A DNA stretch of 64,000 bases from 20CM-2-65-7 sp963830455 (GTDB lineage Bacteria > Gemmatimonadota > Gemmatimonadetes > Gemmatimonadales > GWC2-71-9), in NCBI GenBank assembly GCA_963830455.1, contig CAWHMT010000008.1, forward strand, positions 62,001-126,000, in the 5' to 3' direction. Positions 42,374 through 51,288 of the stretch are shown piece by piece. Position numbers and translations under genes: made by a program. The notes beneath the pieces are model-generated. The model had not been told where the DNA came from. It saw only the letters and a program-made list of their open reading frames with translations, and searched no databases. Numbering within the stretch: the first letter of the stretch is position 1; each line of letters starts with the position of its first letter.

Positions 42374-43464
42374 GGCGTCGGCGTTTTCGACGCGGCGGAC
42401 TCGGCCGTTTGGACTCCGCGCCGCCGCTCGACGAGCTGCGCCATCAGGTTCGCGCCTGGATAGAGCATCATCGTGCCCCCGACGATCACGGAGTCTCCCG
42501 CCGCGATGCCGCTCAGCACCTCCACCCAGCCTGCGGTGCGCACGCCGAGCGTCACCGGCCGGCGCTCTGCTTTGCCCTCCTTGGCGGCCCAGATGAACGT
42601 CTGACCCTGCAGGGGCAGGATGGCGTCCTCGGGCACGATCACCGCAGCGGGCCGGATCTCGGTTGCAAGCCGAGCCTCGATGAACATTCCGGCCTGCAGC
42701 TGACGCTCCGGATTCGGCACCCGTGCCTTGATCGTAATCGTGCGTGAGGGCAGCTCGACCACCGGGTTCACGAACACGACCTCACCCGAGAAGTTCTTGC
42801 CGGGGAGCGCCGCGACCTGGAAGCTCACGAGCTGGCCCAGGTGCAGCCGCTCGGCGTAGCGCTCGGGCACGTTGAAGACGGCATGCTGCGGATTCACCGA
42901 TTGCAGGGAAATCAGCGGCGTCTGGCTGCTGACGTAGGTGCCGAGGCTGATCAGCCGCCGACCGGCGACGCCGGTGAACGGCGCGCGCACGACGGTGCGA
43001 TCGAGCCGGGTCTTCAGCAGCTCGTAGCTCGCATCCGCGCTCCGCGACTTCGCTTCGGCCTGCTCGAGATCGGCGGCCGAGGACGCATTCTGCGTAATCA
43101 GCTGTTTGGTGCGCTCGAATGCCTGGCGCGCGAGCTGGCGCTCGGCGTCGGCCTGCGCGACCTGCGACTTCAGCTCCGCGTCATCCACCTTGAACAGCGC
43201 CGTTCCGGCACCGACGGACTGTCCTTCGCGCACGTAGATGTCCGTGATGCGCCCCTGCACTTCCGGGCGCAGCTCGATCGACTGCACGGCTTCAATCTGC
43301 CCAGTGGCCTGAATCGCATCGACGACCGTATCAACGTGCGCGATCGCGACTTCGACCGGCATCGGAGGCGGACCACCACCCCCCGCTCCGGGCGCGGCGG
43401 ACTTGGCTTTGTTGCAGGCCGCCACGAGGACGGCCAGGAGGACCAGCAGGCGCGGTGACATCAC
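42370..43464 (-). CDS. RND efflux periplasmic adaptor (membrane fusion protein)
   Basis: A 364-residue lipoprotein (lipobox LVAAC). Domain order is typical: barrel-sandwich half (RPEVQGRITDIYVREGQSV), coiled-coil hairpin (residues ~105-150), second lipoyl half (VRAPFTGVAGRRLISLGTYV), beta-barrel and membrane-proximal domain (VIVPEDAILPLQGQTFIW). It bridges the RND pump and TolC. It is the last gene of the pump operon, starting inside the TolC stop (ATGA). Confidence 0.95.
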   Translation of the reverse strand: MMSPRLLVLLAVLVAACNKAKSAAPGAGGGGPPPMPVEVAIAHVDTVVDAIQATGQIEAVQSIELRPEVQGRITDIYVREGQSVGAGTALFKVDDAELKSQVAQADAERQLARQAFERTKQLITQNASSAADLEQAEAKSRSADASYELLKTRLDRTVVRAPFTGVAGRRLISLGTYVSSQTPLISLQSVNPQHAVFNVPERYAERLHLGQLVSFQVAALPGKNFSGEVVFVNPVVELPSRTITIKARVPNPERQLQAGMFIEARLATEIRPAAVIVPEDAILPLQGQTFIWAAKEGKAERRPVTLGVRTAGWVEVLSGIAAGDSVIVGGTMMLYPGANLMAQLVERRRGVQTAESAASKTPTP

Positions 43465-44747
43465 TGTGTTCCTTTGTCGGTAAAGAGTCGGCGGCCCAGA
43501 ATACTTTCGAGCCCGGCGAGCGCGAGGCGTGTGGCGTATTCAGCCTCCACGCGCGCGCCTTCGGCTTGTGACAGGGCGACCTGCGCGGTTATCAGGTCGA
43601 GGATCGTCGTCGCGCCGGCGGAGTAGCGCGTCTGCTGCACCCGGAAGTTTTCCCGCGCAATGACCACGGCCTCGCGAGCCAGGAAGGCGCTCGCGCGCGA
43701 CGTCTCGTACGCGTCAAAAGCGGCCGTGACGTCGAGCTGGACCGCCCGATCCATGTCTTCGCGGGTCGCGCGGGCGACGTTCTTGATGACGCGCGCGCGG
43801 GACAGCGACAGCTCGCGCTGGCCGTTGTTCCAGATCGGCAACGAGATGCCGAGGACCAGGTTCTGCTGCGTGAACAGTTGCGGGTAGAACTTCTGGTCGA
43901 CCGTATTCGAGGTGAACGTCAGGGTCGCGCGCGGCAGATAGTTGCCCAGCTCGGCGCGGAAGGCCGCGCTCGCCGCACGCTCGTTCGCCGCGGCGACGCG
44001 GTATTCCGGGCCCTGGCGCGCGGCCTCGGAAATCGCGTCCGCCAGCGCGATCGGCAGATCCGGCGCCGGCGCGGTATCGAGCGTCACGGCATCGACGGGT
44101 CCGGCCGCCCCCACGCGGCGCCCCAGCTCGAGGCGCGAGAGCCGGAGCGCGGACGCCTGCTGGATCTGGCCCACCTGCGCGCGGGCCAGCTCGAGCCGCA
44201 GGTTGAGCGAATCCGTCGACACCGCGGCCCCGGAGGAGACGCGCGCGCGCGCCACGGCGAGCTGTTCCTGGGCGCGCTGCAACCGGTCGCGCGCGACCCG
44301 GTCCAGCTCGACGTCGGCCAGCACCGCGTAGAAATCCGACTCGGTGAACTGCGCGGTGGCGAACCGCTGCCGTAGCTCATCCGCGTGGGCGCCTTCCAGC
44401 GCCGCGGCGGAGCGGGTCAGCTCGGCGATCTTCTGGCCGCCCGTGAACAGATCGTATCGCGCGACGAGGTTTGCGGTCCACAACGTTTTCGTCCGCACCA
44501 ATGAGTCCGTAAAGAGGAAGCTGGGCGGATCCGAGCGCTGCATCGACGTGCCGATCGTCACCGAGGGCAGGATGAACACGGCGAACGCATTGCGCCGCGC
44601 CCATTGGGCGTTGTCGATCTGCCCAAGCGCCGCCACGTAAAAGGGGTCGAGCCGCGCCGCGCGCTGCAGCGCCTCCCGGAGGGTGACCCGGGGAAGCGAA
44701 TCAGTCTGAGCCGTGACCGCCTGGAGCGCGAGCAGCAACGCCAGCAT
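43461..44747 (-). CDS. TolC-family outer-membrane efflux protein
   Basis: 428 residues with a signal peptide (MLALLLALQAVTAQT). Two OEP repeats with long helices are visible, including a typical close (RVQQTRYSAGATTILDLITAQVALSQAEGARVEAEY). It forms the outer-membrane duct for the RND pump. The ATG overlaps the pump stop by one base (TGATG), so translation is coupled. Confidence 0.94.
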   Translation of the reverse strand: MLALLLALQAVTAQTDSLPRVTLREALQRAARLDPFYVAALGQIDNAQWARRNAFAVFILPSVTIGTSMQRSDPPSFLFTDSLVRTKTLWTANLVARYDLFTGGQKIAELTRSAAALEGAHADELRQRFATAQFTESDFYAVLADVELDRVARDRLQRAQEQLAVARARVSSGAAVSTDSLNLRLELARAQVGQIQQASALRLSRLELGRRVGAAGPVDAVTLDTAPAPDLPIALADAISEAARQGPEYRVAAANERAASAAFRAELGNYLPRATLTFTSNTVDQKFYPQLFTQQNLVLGISLPIWNNGQRELSLSRARVIKNVARATREDMDRAVQLDVTAAFDAYETSRASAFLAREAVVIARENFRVQQTRYSAGATTILDLITAQVALSQAEGARVEAEYATRLALAGLESILGRRLFTDKGTQ

Positions 44748-45967
44748 CAGTCGCCCCCCGTCGCGACCGCCTCACGCCGACCGAACAGGCCGCGCAGACG
44801 TTCGCGTATCCATTCGACGACACCGGGCAGCGTCAGATAGGCCACGGGCACCAGGATCAGCGTCAGCACGGTCGAGAACAGAATCCCGCCCACGATCGCG
44901 TATCCGAGCGGCTTGCGGCTCTGCGAGCCCGCGCCCAGGCCCAGCATGATCGGGACGGCGCCCATGACGGTCGAAACCGACGTCATCAGAATCGGCCGCA
45001 ACCGGATGCGTCCCGACTCGAGAATCGCGTCCACTGCCGAGAGGCCGCGCTCTTTGAGCTGGTTCGCGTATTCGACCAGCAGAATCGAGTTCTTGGTCAC
45101 GAGCCCGATCAGCAGAATGACGCCGATTTGACTGTACAGGTTGATCGTCGCGCCGTTGACCCCGAAGAGCCGCGCGATGAACAGGAGCAGCAACGCCCCC
45201 GTCACGGCGAGCGGCACCGCCAGCAGTACGGTGAACGGGTGCAGCAACGACTCGAACTGCGAGGCGAGCACCATGAACACGACGATGAGCGCGATGATGA
45301 ACACGAACAGCAGGGATGAGCCGCTCTCCTCGAGCTCGCGCAGCTCGCCGGCGTACGCGGTCGTACTCCCCGTCGGCAACACCTTGGCCGCGGTGCGGTC
45401 GAGCGCGTCGGCGATGTCGCCCAGCGCGGCGCCGGGCGCGAGGCTGCCCGTCAGCGTGAACGAGCGCACCCGGTTGTAGTGCAGCAGGCTCTGCGGGCCC
45501 ACGCCTTCGGTGACCGTCGCGATCGCCGAGAGCTGTACCAGGTTCCCGGTCTGCCCGCGCAGGTAGATCGCGCGCATGTCGCTCGGCGTCGCCCGCTCGC
45601 TCGGCTCGAGGCGCAGGATGACGTCGTACAGCTTGTTGTTCTGGGTGAACGTGCTCACGCGCCGGCCGCCCAACATCGTCTGCAGCGCGCCGGAGACGTC
45701 GCGCACCGGTACCCCGAGGTCCTCGGCCCGGTCACGGTCGTAGGACACCGTGAGCTCGGGCTTGTTGACCTTCAAGTCGATGTCGACGTTCACGAGGCCG
45801 GGGATCTGCATCGCTTCCTGGCGGAAGGCACCCATCCCCGCGACCAGCTTGTCGAAGTCGGGGTTCTGGACGATGTACTGCACCTGCCCGCCGAAGCCGC
45901 CACCGATCGCCGGCGGGTTCTGCGCGAACGCGAGCACGCCCGGGACCATGAAGAACTGCGGCTGCAC
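44747..45967 (-). CDS. RND efflux permease (HAE1 type), C-terminal part (frameshifted gene)
   Basis: Begins in frame at about NEVQPQFFMVPGVLAF and contains the second porter loop, membrane segments 7-12, and the proton-relay Lys in GLVTKNSILLVEYANQLKERG. One extra base near 45983 separates it from the N-terminal part: the normal text would read RNVQTIINEVQPQF. No independent start signal exists, so this is the rest of the same pump. Confidence 0.9.
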   Translation of the reverse strand: MQPQFFMVPGVLAFAQNPPAIGGGFGGQVQYIVQNPDFDKLVAGMGAFRQEAMQIPGLVNVDIDLKVNKPELTVSYDRDRAEDLGVPVRDVSGALQTMLGGRRVSTFTQNNKLYDVILRLEPSERATPSDMRAIYLRGQTGNLVQLSAIATVTEGVGPQSLLHYNRVRSFTLTGSLAPGAALGDIADALDRTAAKVLPTGSTTAYAGELRELEESGSSLLFVFIIALIVVFMVLASQFESLLHPFTVLLAVPLAVTGALLLLFIARLFGVNGATINLYSQIGVILLIGLVTKNSILLVEYANQLKERGLSAVDAILESGRIRLRPILMTSVSTVMGAVPIMLGLGAGSQSRKPLGYAIVGGILFSTVLTLILVPVAYLTLPGVVEWIRERLRGLFGRREAVATGGD

Positions 45968-47855
45968 TTCGTTGATGATCGTCCTGAACGTTGCGGTCGC
46001 GTTCGGCCCAGTCGGTGAGGCGCGTGAAGATGATGCCGAAGTTCACGCCCCGGAATCCGATGACGCTGAAGTAGCCTTCGACGTCCTTGGTGCGGCCAAT
46101 GATGGCCTCGATGCGCTTCATGTACTCGTCGGTGTAGTCGAGCGACGCGCCCTCAGGGGCGATCGCCACGGTGACGAAATACCCCCGGTCTTCCGCGGGG
46201 ATGAACTCGCGTTTCAGACCGTACTTGAAGAGCACACCGGCGAGGACGATGGTCAGGAGGGCTCCGACCCACACCAGTCCGCGATGCTCGAGCGCCCAAC
46301 GCAACCGGCGCGCGTAGGCCGTCGACAACGCATGGAATCCATTCTCCAGCGTCTTGAACAGGCGCCCGTGCTGCTTCGGCACGCGCAGAATCTTGGCCGA
46401 GAGCATGGGGGTCAGCGTCAGCGCGACGAAGCCCGAGATCGTTACCGCGCCGGCCACGGCAATGCCGAACTCGTTGAACAGCCGTCCAGTGGTGCCCTGG
46501 AGGAACGCGAGCGGCGTAAAGACCGCGACGAGCGAGATCGTGGTCGCAATCACCGCGAAAGCGATTTCGCGCGTGCCGTCGATGGCCGCGGTTTCCGGAT
46601 CCTTCCCCAGCTCTTCCTGGTGCCGGTACGCGTTCTCGAGCACGATGATCGCGTCGTCCACCACGATGCCGATCGCGAGAATCAGCGCGAGCAGCGTCAG
46701 GTTGTTGATCGAGAACCCGAGGAAGTACATGATCGCGAACGTCGTCACGATCGATGCGGGAATCGCGATGCCCGGGATGATCGTCGCCCGGATATTCCTG
46801 AGGAACACAAAGATGATCAGGATCACGAGGATCGCGGCGATCAGCAGCGTTTCCTGCGCCTCAGTGATCGAGCGCGTGACGAACACCGACTGATCGAACG
46901 CCGTGATCAGGTCGACGCCCGGCGGCAGCGCCGCCTGAATGCCCGGCAGTGCCGCGCGAATGTTGTCGGCCACCTCGATCAGATTGGCCTTGGACTGCCG
47001 CACCACGCCGACCGCGACCGAGGGCACGCCCTTGTAGCGCAACACCGAGCGCTCGTCCTCGGCGCCCAACTCCACGCGCGCGATATCACGCAGCTTGACG
47101 AGGCGCCCTTCCTGATTGGCGACCGTCATGTCCGCAAACTCGGCGGGGGTCTTGAGCTCGCCGAGCGAGCGAATCGTGAATTCGCGACGCACCGACTCGA
47201 TGCGTCCAGCCGGGATCTCGACGTTGCGGGCGCGGATGGCGCTCTCGACGTCCTGCACCGTAATCCGCCGCGCCGACATCTCGTTTGCCGAGAGCCACAC
47301 GCGCATCGAGTAGCGGCGTTCGCCGAAGATCAGCGCCTGGCCAACACCGGGCAGGCTCTGGAGGCGCGTTTTGACGATGCGGTCACCGATGTCCGACAGC
47401 TGCAGCAGATCGTAGTTCTGAGCCCGCAGCGCCAACCAGAAGAAGGGGGACGCGTCCGCCTCCTGCTTCGCTACCACCGGCTCGAGAATGTCCTCGGGCA
47501 GCCGCCCCCGCGCGCGCGAGACCTTGTCGCGCACGTCCTGGGCGGCGTCCTCGACCTTGCGGTTCAGATAGAACTCGAGCGTGATGTTCGAGACCTGCTC
47601 TGCGCTCGCGCTGGTCAGGGTGCGCAGCCCCGGAATCGTCGACAGCTCTTCCTCGAGGATGTCGGTGACCGCCGATTCCACCACGCGCGGGTTCGCGCCC
47701 GGCAGCACCGTGCTGACGGAGATCACGGGCGGATCGATGTCTGGGAACTCGCGGACCGAGAGGAGGCGATACCCGATGACGCCGAACAGGACCAGCCCGG
47801 CGCTCATCATGCTAGCCAGCACCGGCCGCTTGATGGAGATGTCGGAGAGTATCAT
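45732..47855 (-). CDS. RND efflux permease (HAE1 type), N-terminal part (frameshifted gene)
   Basis: ATG 47855 begins MILSDISIKRPVLASMMSAG, the standard pump N-terminus; the longer frame to 48101 is not conserved. It includes the first porter loop, membrane segments 1-6 and the paired Asp of the proton relay in GIVVDDAIIVLENAYRH. After ERDRNVQ the frame is lost; the final ~85 codons are out of frame. Repaired, the pump would be about 1,035 residues, normal for drug-exporting RND proteins. First gene of the pump-TolC-adaptor operon. Confidence 0.92.
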   Translation of the reverse strand: MILSDISIKRPVLASMMSAGLVLFGVIGYRLLSVREFPDIDPPVISVSTVLPGANPRVVESAVTDILEEELSTIPGLRTLTSASAEQVSNITLEFYLNRKVEDAAQDVRDKVSRARGRLPEDILEPVVAKQEADASPFFWLALRAQNYDLLQLSDIGDRIVKTRLQSLPGVGQALIFGERRYSMRVWLSANEMSARRITVQDVESAIRARNVEIPAGRIESVRREFTIRSLGELKTPAEFADMTVANQEGRLVKLRDIARVELGAEDERSVLRYKGVPSVAVGVVRQSKANLIEVADNIRAALPGIQAALPPGVDLITAFDQSVFVTRSITEAQETLLIAAILVILIIFVFLRNIRATIIPGIAIPASIVTTFAIMYFLGFSINNLTLLALILAIGIVVDDAIIVLENAYRHQEELGKDPETAAIDGTREIAFAVIATTISLVAVFTPLAFLQGTTGRLFNEFGIAVAGAVTISGFVALTLTPMLSAKILRVPKQHGRLFKTLENGFHALSTAYARRLRWALEHRGLVWVGALLTIVLAGVLFKYGLKREFIPAEDRGYFVTVAIAPEGASLDYTDEYMKRIEAIIGRTKDVEGYFSVIGFRGVNFGIIFTRLTDWAERDRNVQDDHQRSAAAVLHGPGRARVRAEPAGDRWRLRRAGAVHRPEPRLRQAGRGDGCLPPGSDADPRPRERRHRLEGQQARAHGVLRP

Positions 47856-48119
47856 GCGCGCAAAGTCTTTCCGGGAAAGTGAATCGGCCGGACAACCCTG
47901 AACGTAACGGGGGCTGCCGAGCCCTTGTTCCAAACGCTTCCGTAAGTACGTCGAAAGAAACCGCGGGATTTCGACATCGATCGGTCCCGTTTTCGTGAGA
48001 ACTGAGGGGACCGAACATAAACCGAAACAGTAAAAACCCGCAAGAGGCGCGGACGCGCGCCAAGAGTCATCACCACACTGTGGTACGCACAGCCATCGCA
48101 CTAGGTTAGAGGCGGTTGG
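47856..48119. other. Intergenic region between divergent pump operon and tRNA-Ser
   Basis: About 260 bases without a supportable gene. It is more AT-rich than its surroundings around 47960-48050 and must hold the pump operon promoter. TAGGTT (48102-48107), 12 bases before the tRNA, is a possible -10. No regulator gene of the TetR or MarR type is nearby. Confidence 0.5.
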
Positions 48120-48202
48120 GGAGGGCTGGCCGAATGGCTAAGGCACCGGTCTTGAAAACCGGCGGGCGCAAGCCCTTACAGGTTCGAATCCTGTGCCCTC
48201 CG
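48120..48202 (+). tRNA. tRNA-Ser (anticodon UGA)
   Basis: Acceptor arms GGAGGGC and GCCCTCC pair fully. The anticodon stem is CCGGT/ACCGG with loop CTTGAAA (anticodon TGA). There is a long variable arm (GCGGGCGCAAGCCC) and T-arm CAGGTTCGAATCCTG. CCA is not encoded. The anticodon is not that of tRNA-Sec (TCA). Confidence 0.95.
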
Positions 48203-48231
48203 TGACTTCACCCTCCGACCGGGAGGAACCG

Positions 48232-50562
48232 ATGACCGCCGTCGTCGCCGCCGCCGTACTCGCCGTTTCCACCGCCACGCAACAAACCCCGTACGACAGT
48301 GTGTTCGATCAGCTCAAGAATCTCGCGCCCCTGCCCGGCGCCGCAGCTTCCGTGAAAAACGTCGTGCTGCGCCGCGACGCGATGGAGCTGCGCCTCGAGT
48401 CGGGCACCGCCTACCTGCTGACCCCGCTCTCGGGACGCACCATCGGGATCGCGTTCGTCGGCGGCGCCACACTAACGTTCGAGCCCCCCCTCGTCGTCGA
48501 GGAATACAACCTTAGACGCGTGTTCGGCGATTCGAGCATCAGCGGGCCCGTCACGGCGGCGGTGTTCATTTTCGCCGACTCCACCGCTGAGGAACTCAAG
48601 CGGCAGCTCACGTTCGGCGCGGGAGATGCTGCGCGCATCGGCGACGCCCAGAATGCCGTGAACGACGCCCGGGACTACCTCGTCGACGGGCGCAGCCACG
48701 CGGCCATGCCGTCCCTGATGGTCTCGCTGCTCAACAGGAGCAGTACCGGCTACTTCACCGCATACGTCAAGCGGGCGCGCGGTGAGAGCGTGATGATCGA
48801 GTACGACCCCATGCAGGCCGAGGAGGTGTCGTTGTACCGGCGCGGGAAGATGCCCGGCCAGCGCATCGAGACCGTGTGCCAGTTCCAGCGCGCGCCCGAT
48901 CTCGTGGCGAGCGTGTCGGTCGCGACCGAGCAGCCGGAGCCGCTGGCGCTGGATTCGTACGACATCGCTGCGACCATCGAGGGCAGCTACAAGTTCTCCG
49001 CGACCGCCACGCAGCGGTTGGTCGGCCGCGTGGGCCGTGCTCCGCAGGAGTGGGCGCGATTCATTTTGTATAGCGAGCTCGACGTCGATTCGGTCACCAC
49101 CGACACGGGCACGCCGCTGACGTACTACCGGCGCGACAACGAGACGGAGCTGTGGGTGCGCTTCCCCAAGCCCGTCGGGCCGGGCGATACCCTCACGGTT
49201 CGAGTGTCCTACCACGGTGGGTTGATCGGGTTCGGATCGGCGATCGAAGACTTCCTGCCGTCGACGTGGGATCCGGCACGCCGCGAGCTGTTCCCCGTGC
49301 TCGACACCTGGGCCTACATCAAGTCGACCAGTACCTGGTATCCGCGCTACAGCACGGAACAGAGCGCGCCGGTCACGATGACGTTTCGCACGCCCAAGAA
49401 ACTGAAGTTCGCGACGATCGGCCGGCTGGTGGATTCGAGCACGACGGGCGACTACACGACCACACGCTGGGTGAGCGAGGCGCCGACCAACCAGGTCTCG
49501 TTCAACATCGGCAAGTTCGAGCAGCTCGATATTCGCGACCCGCGGATCCCGCCGGTGACCGTCCATGTCAACACCGACGCACACAACACGATCGCGCGCC
49601 TGATTCCCACCGCACGGCATCCGGAGGAGTTCGTCGGAGCCGATGTGGCCAACAGCCTCTCCTTCTTCACCGATGTGTTCGGCAAGCCGCTGTTCAGCCG
49701 CTACTTCGCAACCGAGATCCCGTACTATCACGGCCAGGCGTTTCCGGGCATGATCCATCTGTCCTGGATGACGTTCCTCGGCCTGTCGACCGACGGCGGC
49801 GATGAGATGTTCCGAGCCCATGAAATGGCGCACCAGTGGTGGGGCATCGGGGTCGAGCCGGCCGGCTATCGCGACGCGTGGCTCGCCGAGGGATTCTCGG
49901 AATTCGCCGGGATGTGGTACATGCAGCTGGTGTTGAAGGACAACGACAAGTACCTGAAAGCGCTGCGGCGGGCGCGTGAGGACATCCGCCGGGAGCGCAA
50001 CAAAGCCGCCCCCATCGGCCTGGGCTACCGCGCCGGCGAAAGCTCGCGCGGCGGCTACGAGCTCATGACGTATCAGAAGGGCGCGTGGGTGCTGCACATG
50101 CTGCGCAACCTGATGCTGAATACACGCACCATGGACGAAGACAAATTCAAGGCGATGATGCGCGACTTCTACGAGACCTATCGCGGCAAGCGCGCATCCA
50201 CCGTCGATTTCCAGCGCACCGTGGAGGCGCATTTCGGCCAGCCGATGGACTGGTTCTTCAACGAATGGGTCTATGGGACTGCCGTGCCTACCTACACATT
50301 CTCGTGGAACGCCGAAACCGACAGCACCGGCAGGCCGGCGGTGCGCCTGCGGGTGCGCCAGAGCGATGTGCCACCTGGATTCGCGATGTACGTGCCGATC
50401 CTGATCAAGTTCGACGAGGGGGAGGCCCTGATTCGGATGTTGGTGCGGGAGGAAAAGACTGAGGCTTTAGTGCGATTGCCGGCGCCGCCCAGGTATGTCA
50501 TGCTCAACCCGCTCGAGTCGGTACTCGCAGAAGTGAAAACGGAGGCGTGGAGCGACCAGTGA
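48232..50562 (+). CDS. M1-type (gluzincin) metallopeptidase
   Basis: About 776 residues from ATG 48232, which has GGGAGGA 5 bases upstream and a short signal peptide (TAVVAAAVLAVSTATQQ). The frame extends back into the tRNA but that is not coding. The zinc site reads MFRAHEMAHQWWG (HExxH) with the third ligand Glu in LAEGFSEFAG. The ~400 residues before it form the beta-rich M1-like N-terminal domain. The exopeptidase motif GAMEN is not obvious, so substrate type is uncertain. Exported. Confidence 0.88.
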   Translation: MTAVVAAAVLAVSTATQQTPYDSVFDQLKNLAPLPGAAASVKNVVLRRDAMELRLESGTAYLLTPLSGRTIGIAFVGGATLTFEPPLVVEEYNLRRVFGDSSISGPVTAAVFIFADSTAEELKRQLTFGAGDAARIGDAQNAVNDARDYLVDGRSHAAMPSLMVSLLNRSSTGYFTAYVKRARGESVMIEYDPMQAEEVSLYRRGKMPGQRIETVCQFQRAPDLVASVSVATEQPEPLALDSYDIAATIEGSYKFSATATQRLVGRVGRAPQEWARFILYSELDVDSVTTDTGTPLTYYRRDNETELWVRFPKPVGPGDTLTVRVSYHGGLIGFGSAIEDFLPSTWDPARRELFPVLDTWAYIKSTSTWYPRYSTEQSAPVTMTFRTPKKLKFATIGRLVDSSTTGDYTTTRWVSEAPTNQVSFNIGKFEQLDIRDPRIPPVTVHVNTDAHNTIARLIPTARHPEEFVGADVANSLSFFTDVFGKPLFSRYFATEIPYYHGQAFPGMIHLSWMTFLGLSTDGGDEMFRAHEMAHQWWGIGVEPAGYRDAWLAEGFSEFAGMWYMQLVLKDNDKYLKALRRAREDIRRERNKAAPIGLGYRAGESSRGGYELMTYQKGAWVLHMLRNLMLNTRTMDEDKFKAMMRDFYETYRGKRASTVDFQRTVEAHFGQPMDWFFNEWVYGTAVPTYTFSWNAETDSTGRPAVRLRVRQSDVPPGFAMYVPILIKFDEGEALIRMLVREEKTEALVRLPAPPRYVMLNPLESVLAEVKTEAWSDQ

Positions 50563-51257
50563 CAGAAGATCAACGTGGTGGCGGCAAGCGAGAACTGACA
50601 TTCCTGCTCGCGAACCTGGAGCGTCCGGTGCTCCACTGGCTCGCGGCGCGCGTCCCCCGCACCATCCGCTCCAACCATCTCACCGCCCTCGGCGTGCTCG
50701 GCGCCACTGGCGCCGGCGTAGCGTACGCGCTCACCAACTACCGCCACGCGTGGCTCTGGGCCGCGAGCGCGATGCTCGTGGTGAACTGGCTCGGCGACAG
50801 TCTCGACGGCACGCTCGCCCGGGTGCGCGGCACCCAGCGCCCCAAGTACGGATACTATCTGGACCACGTGGTCGATGCCTATTCGACGGCGGTCATCGGA
50901 GTCGGGCTCGGCTTGTCGCCCTACGTGTACCTCGGTCTCGCCCTCGGGATCGTCATCGTGTATCTCGCGATGTCGATCAACGTCTATCTCGAATCCACCG
51001 TGTTCGGCGTGTTCAAGATCTCGTACGGCCACATCGGTCCGACCGAAGTGCGCCTCATTCTCATCCTGCTGAACATGATCGCCCTGATCACCACCGGGTG
51101 GCCCTCTCCCCTGCCCGTGCCGATCAACCTGGTGGCCAACTGGACGTTGGGGATCGTGCTCGCCGGCATGGTCGCGCTGTTCGTCGGTCGATTCGCGCGC
51201 AATCTGTACCGGCTCAACAAGCTCGAGCCGCAACGGTTCCACTGGTGGGAGGGCTAG
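50559..51257 (+). CDS. CDP-alcohol phosphatidyltransferase family protein
   Basis: About 232 residues from GTG 50559, which overlaps the previous stop (GTGA) and has GGAG 6 bases upstream. The CDP-OH-P motif reads DSLDGTLAR then nine residues and GYYLDHVVD, keeping all metal-binding Asp. Four to six membrane helices follow. The family transfers a phosphoalcohol from CDP-lipid or CDP-alcohol to make phospholipids or related polymers; the acceptor is unknown. Confidence 0.9.
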   Translation: MTEDQRGGGKRELTFLLANLERPVLHWLAARVPRTIRSNHLTALGVLGATGAGVAYALTNYRHAWLWAASAMLVVNWLGDSLDGTLARVRGTQRPKYGYYLDHVVDAYSTAVIGVGLGLSPYVYLGLALGIVIVYLAMSINVYLESTVFGVFKISYGHIGPTEVRLILILLNMIALITTGWPSPLPVPINLVANWTLGIVLAGMVALFVGRFARNLYRLNKLEPQRFHWWEG

Positions 51258-51287
51258 GGGCTCGGGATTAGGGGTTGGGGGTTAGGG
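51257..51287 (+). repeat. G-rich telomere-like words before a start codon
   Basis: Five G-runs (51257-51260, 51264-51266, 51271-51274, 51277-51281, 51285-51287) are spaced by CTC, ATTA, TT and TTA. It spans the whole gap between the CDP-alcohol transferase stop and ATG 51289, so the next gene's ribosome-binding region lies in a G-quadruplex-capable sequence. Confidence 0.75.
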
Positions 51288-51288
51288 A

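Noticed and set aside
45732..48101. Extended N-terminus of the RND pump to 48101
   Set aside because: The canonical pump start is at 47855; the extra codons have no conserved features and lie in the promoter region.
48120..48202. tRNA-Sec matching the nearby selA
   Set aside because: The anticodon is TGA, not TCA, and the acceptor stem is the normal 7 bp; it is tRNA-Ser(UGA).
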